Shown: positions 37,904-47,348 of the stretch, one piece after another | Position numbering within the stretch: the stretch's first letter is position 1 | Layout of the letters: each line of letters starts with the position of its first letter | Source: Rickettsiales bacterium | GTDB taxonomy: Bacteria > Pseudomonadota > Alphaproteobacteria > Rickettsiales > JABSSG01 | DNA: 49,748 nucleotides | Assembly: GCA_020049805.1 (NCBI GenBank) | Contig: JAGVLN010000032.1 | Location: 1 to 49,748 of the forward strand | Reading direction: 5' to 3' | Program-made: the position numbers and the translations under genes | Notes under the pieces: generated by a model | Database searches by the model: none | The model's input: the letters and a program-made list of their open reading frames with translations, nothing else | What the model was told of the DNA's origin: nothing

Positions 37904-38833
37904 ATGCTCAAAGAAATTAGCGTAGTTGTTACAGTTTATAACAAATCTAAGTTTTTACCCTATGTAATAAAATCACTGATCAACCAAACTATTAGCCATA
38001 AAATGGAATATATTTTTGTAGATGATGCTTCTACAGATAATTCTATTCAAATAATCAAAAACCTAACCAAACATCTAAAGAACGTTACTATTATAAAAAA
38101 TAATATTAACTGTGGGCCTAGTATAAGACTAAACCAAGGTGCACAGAAAGCTAAGGGTAATTTTTTATTACTTATCGATGGTGATGATCTAATTTTTAAT
38201 AATGCTGCAGAAATTATGTTAGAACTAATCAATAAATATCAGGCTGAGTTTATTTATGGCAAAAGGCAAAAATTAAAATCTACTATAGATGCTCCTAATG
38301 TGAAAAACATTAATTATATAGTTTCTAATGAACCCCTTAAATATATTTTAACTAATAGAAAACTTGTAAATATGGCTGCTTTGGTAAAAACTGAACTCTT
38401 CCAAAAAGCAAAAGGTTGTGACGAAAGGATATTTATCCAAGACGAATCTTTGCCCTTAAGATTGGCGATTAATGCCAATAAATTCATTGATTTAAAGACA
38501 GCAGTGGTAGGCATTATCCCAGAAGAAGGCACAGAAGAATATAAGCGTTTAGCAAAAAACTCTGATCAGCAATATCATGATCGATTTTCAGCTTACTATT
38601 ATTTTGTTACTGATAATGCTAAAAGACTTAATAATTTCAAGCATCTAATTTATAACAGATGTATTTCTACATGGTGGAAATACACTAAAACTCAACAAGT
38701 ATTACCATATTTTTCTAAATATTTTTTATATTATTTAGTTACAAGGATTTATCCCAGATCATTCAATTTAAACATTTTGCACACAATCAAGCAACAATTT
38801 ATAAAATTAAACAATGTAAAAAGAGTAAAATAA
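37904..38833 (+). CDS. Glycosyltransferase family 2
   Basis: The 309-aa protein has the GT-A fold: N-terminal ISVVVTVYNKSKFLP, DDAST (40-44) and the metal-binding DGDD (92-95), followed by a variable acceptor domain. The basic C-terminal 40 residues are without an obvious membrane helix. The start is 4 nt after the bamD stop, so the two are probably co-transcribed. The sugar and acceptor are unknown; polysaccharide or LPS synthesis is the usual role of such enzymes in Rickettsiales. Confidence 0.9.
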   Translation: MLKEISVVVTVYNKSKFLPYVIKSLINQTISHKMEYIFVDDASTDNSIQIIKNLTKHLKNVTIIKNNINCGPSIRLNQGAQKAKGNFLLLIDGDDLIFNNAAEIMLELINKYQAEFIYGKRQKLKSTIDAPNVKNINYIVSNEPLKYILTNRKLVNMAALVKTELFQKAKGCDERIFIQDESLPLRLAINANKFIDLKTAVVGIIPEEGTEEYKRLAKNSDQQYHDRFSAYYYFVTDNAKRLNNFKHLIYNRCISTWWKYTKTQQVLPYFSKYFLYYLVTRIYPRSFNLNILHTIKQQFIKLNNVKRVK

Positions 38834-38882
38834 GGTTGGTGCCGACTTCACATATATAGTTGAGGCATAACACGCTATTGGC

Positions 38883-38911
38883 TTGACATTTATTTAATTA
38901 TATATTAATAT
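38883..38911 (+). promoter_or_regulatory. Strong sigma-70-like promoter of the SET-domain gene
   Basis: A perfect -35 TTGACA (38883-38888) is separated by 17 nt from TAATAT (38906-38911). The start codon at 38949 is 37 nt downstream. This is one of the two best promoter matches in the window. Confidence 0.6.
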
Positions 38912-38948
38912 ATTTTAATATTATCGTAAAATTTATAATGGTCAAAGT

Positions 38949-39803
38949 ATGAACACGAACCAAGAACAGCAGACACTATTGTTTTGTAATGAAAAAGCTC
39001 AGCCAGGAATGGTTTTTGATCGCTTAACAGCTGAAGAAATAAAACTCAAATTTGGGTTTGGATATATGTTTAGTTCGCTCAATGATTCTGTGCAATCATG
39101 TAATAGGTTAGGTTTAGATCCTAGTTTTTCTGCTTTTGGCACCATAGATAATCCTGAAGATGTATTAGTTGTACATAAGATTTCAGATAAAATTGGTTGG
39201 TCACTGACTACAACTGTTCCAATAAAAAATAACACTATTATTTTAGAGTATGTAGGTGAGGATGTTAACTATGATGAAATTATTTATACTAATAATACAA
39301 TCTCATTCGATCCAACTTACTCATTAGGTCGGGGATTACCTTCAGCTATTTGGAAATCACAGATTGATTTATTGTCAACTAAAAACCTAACTCCTGGACA
39401 AATGTGGTTGCAACTCCAAGATTTTTACTTTAAAAAAGATTCGGAATGCACAAAAAATCTTTCATCTGATTGGATTACTGTTTCAGCAGCTAAAAAAGGT
39501 AATATAGCAAGATTTGCAATGTCTTTACCTGAAGAATCTCCTTATCCTATGTTTGCTGACATCAAACTAGCTAACTTAATACCGCACTTACAAATAGGGC
39601 ATGATGGACAAGAACATTATTTTCTTGTTACAACTAGGGACATTGAGCCTTTCGAAGAGTTAGGATTTGATTATGGAGAGGGATATTGGGACTCAAAATG
39701 CGGTCAAGAAGATGTCTGCCAAGCATATTGGCAAGAAAATCTTTGTCCTTTATATTTAAATGCTATAACCGGTGATATATATAATTTTACTGAAGGTAGT
39801 TAA
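38949..39803 (+). CDS. SET-domain-like protein, possible lysine methyltransferase
   Basis: The 284-aa protein has the segments of a SET domain, but degenerate: GWSLTTTVPIKNNTIILEYVGE (83-104) in the place of the G-X-G/EYVGE region; NIARFAM (185-191), where the typical N-H-S-C is missing; and an RDIEPFEELGFDYGEGYW block (230-247) with the FDYG Tyr (Y242) kept. Cys residues near the C-terminus (C251, C257, C266) resemble a post-SET cluster. SET domains methylate lysines; bacterial ones in intracellular pathogens are often effectors acting on host chromatin or self-modifying enzymes. The gene is alone, with a strong own promoter. There is no signal peptide. Confidence 0.8.
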   Translation: MNTNQEQQTLLFCNEKAQPGMVFDRLTAEEIKLKFGFGYMFSSLNDSVQSCNRLGLDPSFSAFGTIDNPEDVLVVHKISDKIGWSLTTTVPIKNNTIILEYVGEDVNYDEIIYTNNTISFDPTYSLGRGLPSAIWKSQIDLLSTKNLTPGQMWLQLQDFYFKKDSECTKNLSSDWITVSAAKKGNIARFAMSLPEESPYPMFADIKLANLIPHLQIGHDGQEHYFLVTTRDIEPFEELGFDYGEGYWDSKCGQEDVCQAYWQENLCPLYLNAITGDIYNFTEGS

Positions 39804-39905
39804 TTTTAATAAGGTTATTTGCCATTTAAATCCAAAATGCGTGTGATAAAAACTTAATCTTATTCCTTTTGGTAGATGATAATAAAAGATGGTAAAAGTT
39901 GGAGA

Positions 39906-39980
39906 TGGTGCCGGATGTCGGATTCGAACTGACGACCTACCGCTTACAAGGCGGTTGCTCTACCCCTGAGCTAATCCGGC
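39906..39980 (-). tRNA. trnT: tRNA-Thr (anticodon TGT)
   Basis: The minus strand folds into a full cloverleaf: acceptor GCCGGAT/ATCCGGC, D stem GCTC/GAGC, anticodon stem ACCGC/GCGGT with loop CTTGTAA (anticodon TGT, reads ACA), 5-nt variable loop, T arm GTCAG-TTCGAAT-CCGAC, discriminator A and encoded CCA (39906-39908). The T stem has one A-C mismatch, otherwise the structure is perfect. Confidence 0.97.
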
Positions 39981-40028
39981 TTTACTCTTAGCTAACATAT
40001 TAACATAAAGTTATATGTTATGGCTATC

Positions 40029-40460
40029 TTATTTATTTTGTGCTACTTCGTCTTCAGTAAAGAAAAAATAGACCTCTCTTTTCGCAGATTCAAGGCTATC
40101 TGAACCATGCACAGAGTTCCTTTCCAAAGATTCTCCGAATTTTTCTCTAATAGTTCCAGGTTCTGCATTATCTGGGTTAGTTGCACCCATAATTTGACGA
40201 TTTTTAGCAACTGCATCTTTACCCGCTAAAACTTGTACTACAACCGGACCAGAAATCATGTATTCAACTAAACTATTATAAAACGGTCTATTCTTATGCT
40301 CCGCATAAAATTCTTCTGCTTGGGCCCTAGTAAGAGTAATTTCTTTTTGTGCAACAATTCTTAGTCCCTCATCAGTAAAGAATTTATTTATTTCATTAGT
40401 TAAATTTCTGCTATTAGCGTCGGGCTTAATAATAGATAAAGTATATTCTTCTTGATTCAT
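40029..40460 (-). CDS. ndk: Nucleoside diphosphate kinase
   Basis: Ndk equilibrates NDPs and NTPs through a phospho-His. The family core starts [12 protein letters not shown], with the phosphohistidine in RNSVHGSDS and the C-terminal EVYFFF. The ATG at 40460 gives 143 aa, the usual bacterial length, so it was chosen. The frame is open to another ATG at 40535, which would add 25 residues with a hydrophobic stretch ([13 protein letters not shown]) as a membrane anchor; neither start has a convincing ribosome site. Whether the extension is real is open. The enzyme itself is intact. Confidence 0.93.
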   Translation of the reverse strand: MNQEEYTLSIIKPDANSRNLTNEINKFFTDEGLRIVAQKEITLTRAQAEEFYAEHKNRPFYNSLVEYMISGPVVVQVLAGKDAVAKNRQIMGATNPDNAEPGTIREKFGESLERNSVHGSDSLESAKREVYFFFTEDEVAQNK

Positions 40461-40693
40461 AAATTTACTCGCTGACCATATGATTATTATTAGTATGCTT
40501 ATTATATAAACTATATATTTGAACTTATTGTTCATTTTTGTCTCGCATAATATTATTAAGCCAGGAGATTATTTGATATTTAGGTTTAGTCAAGAGTTTT
40601 TTAGTATAATTTGATTATATATAAATTTTTCACATTAATCTTTACTTGTGCAATTAAATCAGATAAAAAATAAAATTCATCTTCGTCGATTAA

Positions 40694-40770
40694 GGGGGCG
40701 TAGTTCAGTTGGTTAGAACGCCTGCCTGTCACGCAGGAGGTCGCGGGTTCGAGTCCCGTCGCTCCCGCCA
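40694..40770 (+). tRNA. trnD: tRNA-Asp (anticodon GTC)
   Basis: The cloverleaf has acceptor GGGGGCG/CGCTCCC (one G-T pair), D stem GTTC/GAAC, anticodon stem CCTGC/GCAGG with loop CTGTCAC (anticodon GTC), T arm GCGGG-TTCGAGT-CCCGT, discriminator G and encoded CCA (40768-40770). It stands alone between ndk and coaBC. Confidence 0.98.
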
Positions 40771-40863
40771 CTTAATTAAACGAATGCTAATTTGTAGAGA
40801 TTAGTTAGTATAAATAAATTATTAAGCTGCCAAATTATGTTGTGATATATTAATTAACAACAT

Positions 40864-42093
40864 ATGAGATGTTTTATGCTAGCAAATAAAAAAATTATTT
40901 TAGGTATAACTGGTAGCATTGCTGCTACAAAATGCCTTGAGCTAATAAAAATATTATTAGAAAAAAAAGTTCATCTTCAAATAGTTTTAACGAAAGCAGC
41001 AGAACAATTTGTTTCCTTTACGGAACTTAAGCAAATTCTTAGGTCAGATCAAATTTATAAAGCAGATGATTTATTCAACCCCGAAGATGAAATGCTGCAT
41101 ATTAAACTCGCTCGCTTTCCAGATATTATATTAATAGCCCCAGCTAGTGCTAATATGATTGCTAAATTAAGAGGAGGATTTGCAGATGATTTACTCTCCT
41201 CTATTTGTATAGCTTCAGATAACAAAATAGTTATTGCTCCAGCCATGAACCAACAAATGTGGCATAATCCTTTTACACAAGATAATATTCATAAACTTCA
41301 ACAAAACAATATTACTATAATTGGCCCCGATGAAGGTTTACAAGCATGTGGAGATTATGGCTATGGTAGAATGGTAGAGCCTAACCAAATTGTCAATGAG
41401 TTAGAGGAATTAACTTCATTTTCTGATTTATTTGTTGGTAAGAAAATAATAATTACAGCAGGACCGACAATAGAAAAAATTGATCCTGTTAGATATATTT
41501 CTAATTTTAGTTCTGGTAAAATGGGTTATAGCTTAGCAAAAACTGCTCAACTAATGGGAGCAAAAGTTATTTTGATTAGCGGCCCAACCTCATTACCTAA
41601 GCCAACTAATATGCAAGTTGAATTCGTTACCTCAGCGCAAGAGATGTATGAGAAAGTTTTAGCATTTACTGACCAAGCCGATATTTTTATATCCTGTGCT
41701 GCAGTAGCAGATTATACCCCTGCGCAGCCTCAATCTCAAAAGATTAAAAAAAAGCAAATGGATTTGGAAGTTAAGCTTAAGCCGAACATAGATATATTAA
41801 AAACTATATCTACTCTCAATAAAGGATTATTTATAGTAGGATTTGCTGCTGAAACAGAAAACATAATTGCTAACGCTCAAAAGAAATTGGTTGAAAAAAA
41901 TCTAGACATGATCATTGCTAATGACGTCTCAAATGGGGCGGTGTTCGGAAGTGATGTAAGCCAAATCACTATACTTACAAAAAACTCCTCTACCCCTATG
42001 CATATACCTCAACAAAGTAAACAAACTATAGCTAACATAATATTGAAATTCATACTTAAGGAATTAAATGAAAAATCATCCTCTTCCTCCTAA
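40864..42093 (+). CDS. coaBC: Bifunctional phosphopantothenoylcysteine decarboxylase/phosphopantothenate-cysteine ligase
   Basis: CoaBC carries two steps of coenzyme A synthesis. The N-terminal CoaC flavodomain shows GITGSIA (14-20), H79 in MLHI, PASANM (93-98), AMNQQMW (127-133) and the catalytic-Cys region ACGDYGYGRM (C162). The CoaB domain begins with ITAGPTIEKIDPVRYISN (187-204). At 409 aa it is of normal size. It ends with a short Ser run; its last 26 nt overlap the start of ptrB in another frame, so the pair is translationally coupled. Met5 is an alternative start. Confidence 0.96.
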   Translation: MRCFMLANKKIILGITGSIAATKCLELIKILLEKKVHLQIVLTKAAEQFVSFTELKQILRSDQIYKADDLFNPEDEMLHIKLARFPDIILIAPASANMIAKLRGGFADDLLSSICIASDNKIVIAPAMNQQMWHNPFTQDNIHKLQQNNITIIGPDEGLQACGDYGYGRMVEPNQIVNELEELTSFSDLFVGKKIIITAGPTIEKIDPVRYISNFSSGKMGYSLAKTAQLMGAKVILISGPTSLPKPTNMQVEFVTSAQEMYEKVLAFTDQADIFISCAAVADYTPAQPQSQKIKKKQMDLEVKLKPNIDILKTISTLNKGLFIVGFAAETENIIANAQKKLVEKNLDMIIANDVSNGAVFGSDVSQITILTKNSSTPMHIPQQSKQTIANIILKFILKELNEKSSSSS

Positions 42094-44128
42094 AGCTAAA
42101 AAGGTTCCATATAAAATAACTATTCATGATCATGAATTAACAGATAATTACCACTGGCTACGCGATCTTAACTGGCCTGAGGTTACTGATAAAGAAGTAT
42201 TAAATTATCTACAAGCCGAAAATCATCACACCACGCAATTTTTTCAACCAATGAAGGATTTAGTCGATAAATTATACAAGGAAATGCTTGGCAGAATCCA
42301 ACTTGCTGATCGGTCAGTGCCAATAAAACGCCGTAATAATTATTATTATTTTACAATTACAGAAGAAAAAGCAGATTATCCTATCTACGCTCGTAGAACA
42401 CCTGAAGGTAAGGAAGAAATAATCTTGGATCAAAATAAAGAAGCAGAAGGCTATAATTTTTTTAAAATTGATGCTTTATCAGTAAGTCCTAATACAAAAC
42501 TATTAGCTTATTCTCAAGATACAAATGGGAGTGAACATTATACCATTTTAGTAAAGGATCTTTCTACCCAAACTTTGTTACCTGACATTATCAATAATAC
42601 TATTAGTGATGTTATATGGAGCGAAACCGGAGAGGGATTTTATTATATAAAGCTTGATGACAAATGGCAAAGAAACAAAGTGTATTATCACAAACTTGGT
42701 ACCACGCAAGATGAGGACAGATTAATTTTAGAAGAAATGGACTTCACTTTCGGGTTTAGTATTAGCAAATCCGCAAGTAGGGATTATATTTTCATTACGT
42801 CTTCAAGTAGTACGTCTAATGAGGTTAGTTTTATTAACTCTAAAGACGACTCTCATCGTACCCATCTTATTATACCACGTAGAGAAGATCTTTTATATGA
42901 TGTAGACCATATTAAGAATGAATTTTATATTCACACAAATGATCAAGGTAAAAATTTCCGTTTGATCAAAATTCCTGTACAAAATTATGATAACTTAGAA
43001 TTTACCGAAATTATTCCTCATTCTGAAGATATTTACCTCACTGGGTTTTACCTTTATGACCATCATTTAGTTATTACTACTAAAGAACAAGGTCTGGCAA
43101 AAATTACTACTATTAATTATGATCTACAAAATCCTCATGTTATTTCCTTTCCTGACCCTACTTATACTGCCAGCGTAATTTATTCATGTATGGATGATGA
43201 TGGTGTATTAATCAGCTACAGCTCTTTAAATACACCTACTACTATATTTAAACATAATTTCGTCGATCATAAATTAACTACACTAAAAACTCAAAATATA
43301 CCAAGTGGATATGATAAAGACTTATATAAATCTGAAAGGTTAATGGCAATTACCTCGGATGGAGTGAAGGTGCCAATTTCTTTAGTATATAAAAAAGATT
43401 TATTTAAGAAAGATGGATCTAATCCATTGTTTTTGTACGGTTACGGTTCATATGGTATAGCCATATCACCATCTTTTAATAGTAATATCATTTCTTTGCT
43501 AGATAGAGGGTTTGTATATGCTATCGCTCACATTAGAGGAGGAGATGATTTAGGTTTTAAATGGTATGAAGCAGCTAAATTTTTAACTAAGAAAAAAACT
43601 TTTGAAGACTTTATTACAGTTGCTGATTACTTAGTAACACAACAATACACCTCTCAAGGCAACATAGCTATTATGGGCGGAAGTGCTGGCGGAATGTTAA
43701 TTGGCACTACAATTAACATGCGGCCTGAATTATTCAAAGCTGCAGTCGCTAACGTCCCTTTTGTCGACGTCTTGAATACCATGCTTGATGACACCTTACC
43801 TCTTACACCTGGTGAATTCAAAGAATGGGGAAATCCTAAAGAAAAAAAATATTTTGATTATATCCGTTCTTATTCACCTTATGACAACATAAGGACCCAG
43901 AACTATCCATCTTTATATGTTTTATGCGGACTTAATGATCCTAGAGTAACTTATTGGGAAGCCGCAAAATTTGTGGCTAAATTACGTGATAAAAAAACTG
44001 ATAATAATATTCTATTATTAGAAACTGAAATGGAAGCTGGCCATGGGGGAAAATCTGGTAGATTTGATCGCCTTAAAGAAATTGCTAGAGAATATGCTTT
44101 TATCTTACATGAATTTAGCATAAAATAA
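42068..44128 (+). CDS. ptrB: Oligopeptidase B (S9A prolyl oligopeptidase family)
   Basis: A cytosolic serine peptidase cleaving small peptides after Arg or Lys. The 686-aa protein has an N-terminal beta-propeller (about 75-400) and a C-terminal alpha/beta-hydrolase. The catalytic triad is S539 (MGGSAGGM), D624 (GLNDPRV) and H659 (AGHGGKSGR), each exactly 7 residues beyond the E. coli PtrB positions. Other matches are AHIRGG and VPFVDVLNTMLDDTLPLTPGEFKEWGNP. It overlaps coaBC by 26 nt. It probably helps turn over imported or endogenous peptides. Confidence 0.96.
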   Translation: MKNHPLPPKAKKVPYKITIHDHELTDNYHWLRDLNWPEVTDKEVLNYLQAENHHTTQFFQPMKDLVDKLYKEMLGRIQLADRSVPIKRRNNYYYFTITEEKADYPIYARRTPEGKEEIILDQNKEAEGYNFFKIDALSVSPNTKLLAYSQDTNGSEHYTILVKDLSTQTLLPDIINNTISDVIWSETGEGFYYIKLDDKWQRNKVYYHKLGTTQDEDRLILEEMDFTFGFSISKSASRDYIFITSSSSTSNEVSFINSKDDSHRTHLIIPRREDLLYDVDHIKNEFYIHTNDQGKNFRLIKIPVQNYDNLEFTEIIPHSEDIYLTGFYLYDHHLVITTKEQGLAKITTINYDLQNPHVISFPDPTYTASVIYSCMDDDGVLISYSSLNTPTTIFKHNFVDHKLTTLKTQNIPSGYDKDLYKSERLMAITSDGVKVPISLVYKKDLFKKDGSNPLFLYGYGSYGIAISPSFNSNIISLLDRGFVYAIAHIRGGDDLGFKWYEAAKFLTKKKTFEDFITVADYLVTQQYTSQGNIAIMGGSAGGMLIGTTINMRPELFKAAVANVPFVDVLNTMLDDTLPLTPGEFKEWGNPKEKKYFDYIRSYSPYDNIRTQNYPSLYVLCGLNDPRVTYWEAAKFVAKLRDKKTDNNILLLETEMEAGHGGKSGRFDRLKEIAREYAFILHEFSIK

Positions 44129-44187
44129 GTTGCGATTTATTATAAAGTTGGCTTAGAATACATAAATAACAATTAGAGGAGTTTAAC

Positions 44188-44721
44188 ATGCAGTTATTTT
44201 TAATGGCCGCCTCATTAAGAACTGAATCAGTAAATAAAAAACTTACTAATATATGTAATAAATTTCTATCTGTTAATCACCAGGTAGATTATGCCAATAT
44301 GGCAGATTTCGATGCTCCATTATATAACAATGATATACAAGATAAAGAAGGCATACCTTCTTCTATTATGAATTTTATAAGTAGAATTAAACAAGCTCAA
44401 AAAATCATTATTTCTTCCCCTGAATATAATTATTCAATACCAGGAACTCTAAAAAATATTATCGATTGGGTTTCACGTGCACAACCAATGCCTTGGAAAA
44501 ACACTGATATTCTATTATTATCTGCTTCTCCATCCCTTGTAGGAGGCAATAGAGGTTTATGGCATGCTAGAGTTCCTCTGGAAGGTTGTGGCGCTTTCGT
44601 CTACCCAGAGATGTTTTCCTTATCTGATGCTTATAATGCTTTCGATTCAGAAGGTAATTTAAAGGATAAAAACTCTCAATCGCGCCTAGAAAAACTAATT
44701 AACGAATTTATAAATCATTAA
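44188..44721 (+). CDS. NAD(P)H-dependent FMN reductase-family protein
   Basis: The 177-aa flavodoxin-like protein matches the NADPH-dependent FMN reductase/chromate-reductase family: an N-terminal [15 protein letters not shown] (substrate phosphate loop) and [21 protein letters not shown] (78-98) at the FMN site. A clear AGGAG lies before the ATG. Its role is probably quinone or flavin reduction under oxidative stress. It is 4 nt upstream of dut, so the two are co-transcribed. Confidence 0.9.
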   Translation: MQLFLMAASLRTESVNKKLTNICNKFLSVNHQVDYANMADFDAPLYNNDIQDKEGIPSSIMNFISRIKQAQKIIISSPEYNYSIPGTLKNIIDWVSRAQPMPWKNTDILLLSASPSLVGGNRGLWHARVPLEGCGAFVYPEMFSLSDAYNAFDSEGNLKDKNSQSRLEKLINEFINH

Positions 44722-44725
44722 AATT

Positions 44726-45181
44726 ATGACTCATAACATTGAAGTAAAAATTACTAAACATCCCTCTGCACAAGATTTATCTTTGCCAAAATATGCAACA
44801 GCAGAAAGTGCTGGCATGGATCTAATGGCTAATATTAATGAACCAATCATACTTGCTAAAGGCGAACGTAAATTAATACCAACCGGTCTAGCAATCCAAT
44901 TACCCTCAGGTTATGAAGCGCAAATTCGCCCTAGGTCTGGTTTAGCAATTAAGAATGGCATTACAGTCTTAAATACCCCAGGAACAATCGATGCAGATTA
45001 TCGAGGAGAAATCATGGTGATCTTAATCAATTTATCTGATCAAGACTTTAAAATAGAACGTGGTATGCGTATCGCTCAAATGATCATTGCACCTTTTACT
45101 CAAGCGCATTTTACATTAGTTGATAGCTTGGATGAGTCAGAAAGAGGACATGGTGGTTTTGGCTCAACAGGAGTAAAATAA
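44726..45181 (+). CDS. dut: dUTP diphosphatase
   Basis: Dut hydrolyses dUTP to dUMP, keeping uracil out of DNA and supplying dTMP synthesis. The 151-aa trimeric enzyme has all five motifs: SAGMDL (28-33), RPRSGLA (68-74), [10 protein letters not shown] (86-95), ERGMRIAQM (111-119) and [10 protein letters not shown] (140-149). The start is 4 nt after the FMN reductase stop. Confidence 0.98.
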   Translation: MTHNIEVKITKHPSAQDLSLPKYATAESAGMDLMANINEPIILAKGERKLIPTGLAIQLPSGYEAQIRPRSGLAIKNGITVLNTPGTIDADYRGEIMVILINLSDQDFKIERGMRIAQMIIAPFTQAHFTLVDSLDESERGHGGFGSTGVK

Positions 45182-45195
45182 TATACTAAAGCCTA

Positions 45196-45225
45196 TTGAC
45201 ATTAGTAATAACTATATGTTATCTT
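45196..45225 (+). promoter_or_regulatory. Promoter of rpmJ-rlmN
   Basis: TTGACA (45196-45201) and TATCTT (45220-45225) are 18 nt apart, with a TG one base before the -10 (extended -10). The rpmJ start is 41 nt downstream. With the SET-gene promoter this is the best match in the window. Confidence 0.55.
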
Positions 45226-45266
45226 TGTTTTCTTTAAAAAATATTTAATGAATTTAGGCAAATAAA

Positions 45267-45392
45267 ATGAAAATTTTAAGCTCATTAAAATCAGCAAAAA
45301 AACGTGATAAAAATTGCCGTGTTGTTAGACGTAAAGGACGTATTTACGTAATTAATAAAGCTAACCCAAGGTTTAAAGCACGCCAAGGTTAA
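45267..45392 (+). CDS. rpmJ: 50S ribosomal protein L36
   Basis: This 41-residue gene begins [16 protein letters not shown], has [14 protein letters not shown] and ends NPRFKARQG. It is the form usual in alphaproteobacteria (YkgO-like), with only one Cys and so no zinc ribbon. An AGG lies upstream of the ATG. It lies 18 nt before rlmN. Confidence 0.96.
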   Translation: MKILSSLKSAKKRDKNCRVVRRKGRIYVINKANPRFKARQG

Positions 45393-45410
45393 TCCTTAAA
45401 TAATATAATC

Positions 45411-46562
45411 ATGTCTCTTCCTAGTATGCCAATTAAAATAATTGGTTTATCGCGAGATCAATTAGTAGATTCAGTAACTCAATTAGGTGAAAAACCTTTT
45501 AGAGCCAAACAATTATGGTCGTGGATTTATAACCATGGCGTAACTGATTTTGAGCAAATGACTAATATATCTAAAGCTACAAGACAAAAATTTGCTCAGC
45601 ATTTTATTATTGATCGACCAAAAATTAGTCAAGATCATATCTCTAGTGACGGTACTAGAAAATGGTTATTAAAGTTTGACGATGGTCATGAAGCAGAAAT
45701 GGTTTATATACCAGAAGAAGATCGCGGCACATTATGTATTTCATCTCAAATAGGATGTACTCTAACTTGCACCTTTTGTCATACAGGTACTCAAAAATTA
45801 GTGCGTAATTTAGAACCCCGCGAAATCGTTCAACAAATTATGGTTGCGCGTGATGCATTGAATGAATGGCCTTCAACTCAAGAAACTAGGTTAATTTCAA
45901 ACATCGTATTTATGGGTATGGGTGAACCATTTTACAATTATGAAAATGTGGCCATCGCAATTAAAATTATTATGGATAAAGAAGGTATTGCTTTATCAAG
46001 AAGAAGAATTACCGTATCAACTTCAGGCGTAGTACCACAAATTGAAAGATGTGGTAAAGAACTTGGTGTAAATCTAGCTATATCTTTACATGCTGTAAAT
46101 AATGAATTACGTAACCAAATTGTTCCTCTAAACAAAAAATACCCATTAGAAGAATTACTTCCTGTATGTAGGAATTATCAAGCTGTAAGTAATTCCAGGA
46201 GAATGACTTTTGAATATGTAATGCTTAAAGGCGTGAATGACTCATTAGATGATGCTAAACAGCTTGTTAAATTAATTGAAGGCATCCCAGCTATTGTTAA
46301 TATTATTCCATTTAATCCATGGCCAGGAACTATTTATGAATGTTCTGAGCAAACTCGTATCGATGAATTCATTAAGATCGTTAATAAAGCTGGTTTTTCT
46401 TGTCCAGTCCGCACCCCGAGAGGACGTGATATACTTGCAGCTTGCGGCCAGCTTCGCTCTGAAAGTTTAAGGGCCTCTAAGTCTATTTTAAAAAAATTTA
46501 TTGATGAACAAGCTGGCTGCAATCAGAAAAAACCACTTGTAAATACTCAAACTATACATTAA
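45411..46562 (+). CDS. rlmN: Dual-specificity 23S rRNA/tRNA adenine-C2 methyltransferase RlmN
   Basis: A radical-SAM enzyme methylating C2 of A2503 in 23S rRNA and A37 in some tRNAs. The [4Fe-4S] Cys are C116, C120 and C123 (CTLTCTFC). The two catalytic Cys are C109 ([11 protein letters not shown]) and C345 (ILAACGQL). Other motifs: MGMGEP (168-173) and FNPWPG (301-306). The length of 383 aa is normal. It lies downstream of rpmJ and 18 nt upstream of tRNA-Arg. Confidence 0.97.
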   Translation: MSLPSMPIKIIGLSRDQLVDSVTQLGEKPFRAKQLWSWIYNHGVTDFEQMTNISKATRQKFAQHFIIDRPKISQDHISSDGTRKWLLKFDDGHEAEMVYIPEEDRGTLCISSQIGCTLTCTFCHTGTQKLVRNLEPREIVQQIMVARDALNEWPSTQETRLISNIVFMGMGEPFYNYENVAIAIKIIMDKEGIALSRRRITVSTSGVVPQIERCGKELGVNLAISLHAVNNELRNQIVPLNKKYPLEELLPVCRNYQAVSNSRRMTFEYVMLKGVNDSLDDAKQLVKLIEGIPAIVNIIPFNPWPGTIYECSEQTRIDEFIKIVNKAGFSCPVRTPRGRDILAACGQLRSESLRASKSILKKFIDEQAGCNQKKPLVNTQTIH

Positions 46563-46580
46563 TTTACTTCATATATTTTC

Positions 46581-46657
46581 GCACCCTTAGCTCAGCTGGA
46601 TAGAGCATTTGACTACGAATCAAAAGGTCGGGCGTTCGAATCGCTCAGGGTGCACCA
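46581..46657 (+). tRNA. trnR: tRNA-Arg (anticodon ACG)
   Basis: Cloverleaf: acceptor GCACCCT/AGGGTGC, D stem GCTC/GAGC, anticodon stem TTTGA/TCAAA with loop CTACGAA (anticodon ACG), T arm GGGCG-TTCGAAT-CGCTC, discriminator A and encoded CCA (46655-46657). It borders an accessory region with a phage-like gene remnant, a common integration position, but no repeat of its 3' end was seen in the window. Confidence 0.97.
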
Positions 46658-46847
46658 AGCTGGATAAGGATTGCAGCGTATTAAGAGAATTTGAAGAAAA
46701 TGTTGGTGCTACTATGGTGCTACTTTGTGGTATAATAGATTTCGTAGTTAGTCAGTCATTTTTTTATTCAAGTCAGGAATTTTGCCTTTAGTTTTAATAA
46801 GCAAATATACTATATCAATTAGAAAATGTATTATATAAAATGCTTGA

Positions 46848-47330
46848 ATCAGCAAATTTATAAATTGCCTAGAAAAGTCTCTAGGAATAATAACTGTTGC
46901 TTGTAGAAAAGCTGGTATTAATCGTGATACTTACTATGAATGGTGTAAGATAGATCCTGAATTTGCTAATGCTTGTGAAGATATTATTGAAAGCAAAGGT
47001 GATTTTGTAGAAAGCGCATTACTTAGGAAAATAGAAGAAGGTGATACGACTGCGATAATATTTTATGCTAAACATAAACTTCGAGATAGAGGTTATGGCA
47101 ATAAACCAGTACGACAGAAAATAGATTTACCCGAACTTGTAACTATTCAAGATGTTGATAATGCTTCGAAACAATTATTTAAAATGCTTGCTGATGCTGA
47201 GGTAACAGAAGAGGATGTTGATCCATTGTGGGACAAGATAATGGAGAGGAGAACCGTAATCGAAACTGTTGAGCTTGCTAGAAGAATTAAAATTCTAGAA
47301 GATATAGCTAAACAGAAGAGTAATTACTAA
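46848..47330 (+). pseudogene. Phage terminase small-subunit-like frame lacking a start codon
   Basis: A frame of 160 codons is open from a stop at 46845 to the TAA at 47328. It contains ITVACRKAGINRDTYYEWCKIDPEFANACEDI, with the HTH pattern of phage terminase small subunits and related phage HTH proteins, followed by ALLRKIEEGDTTAIIFYAKHKLRDRGYG, also typical. No ATG, GTG or TTG lies before the conserved part; the first ATG is in the C-terminal third. So it is probably a 5'-truncated remnant, unless a non-canonical start is used. It follows tRNA-Arg by 190 nt. No large terminase subunit or other phage gene is nearby. Confidence 0.75.
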
Positions 47331-47348
47331 TATATAACTTTTACATTT

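Noticed and set aside
46609-46791. 60-codon plus-strand frame beginning in tRNA-Arg
   Set aside because: Its first third is the tRNA itself and the rest has no support or ribosome site.
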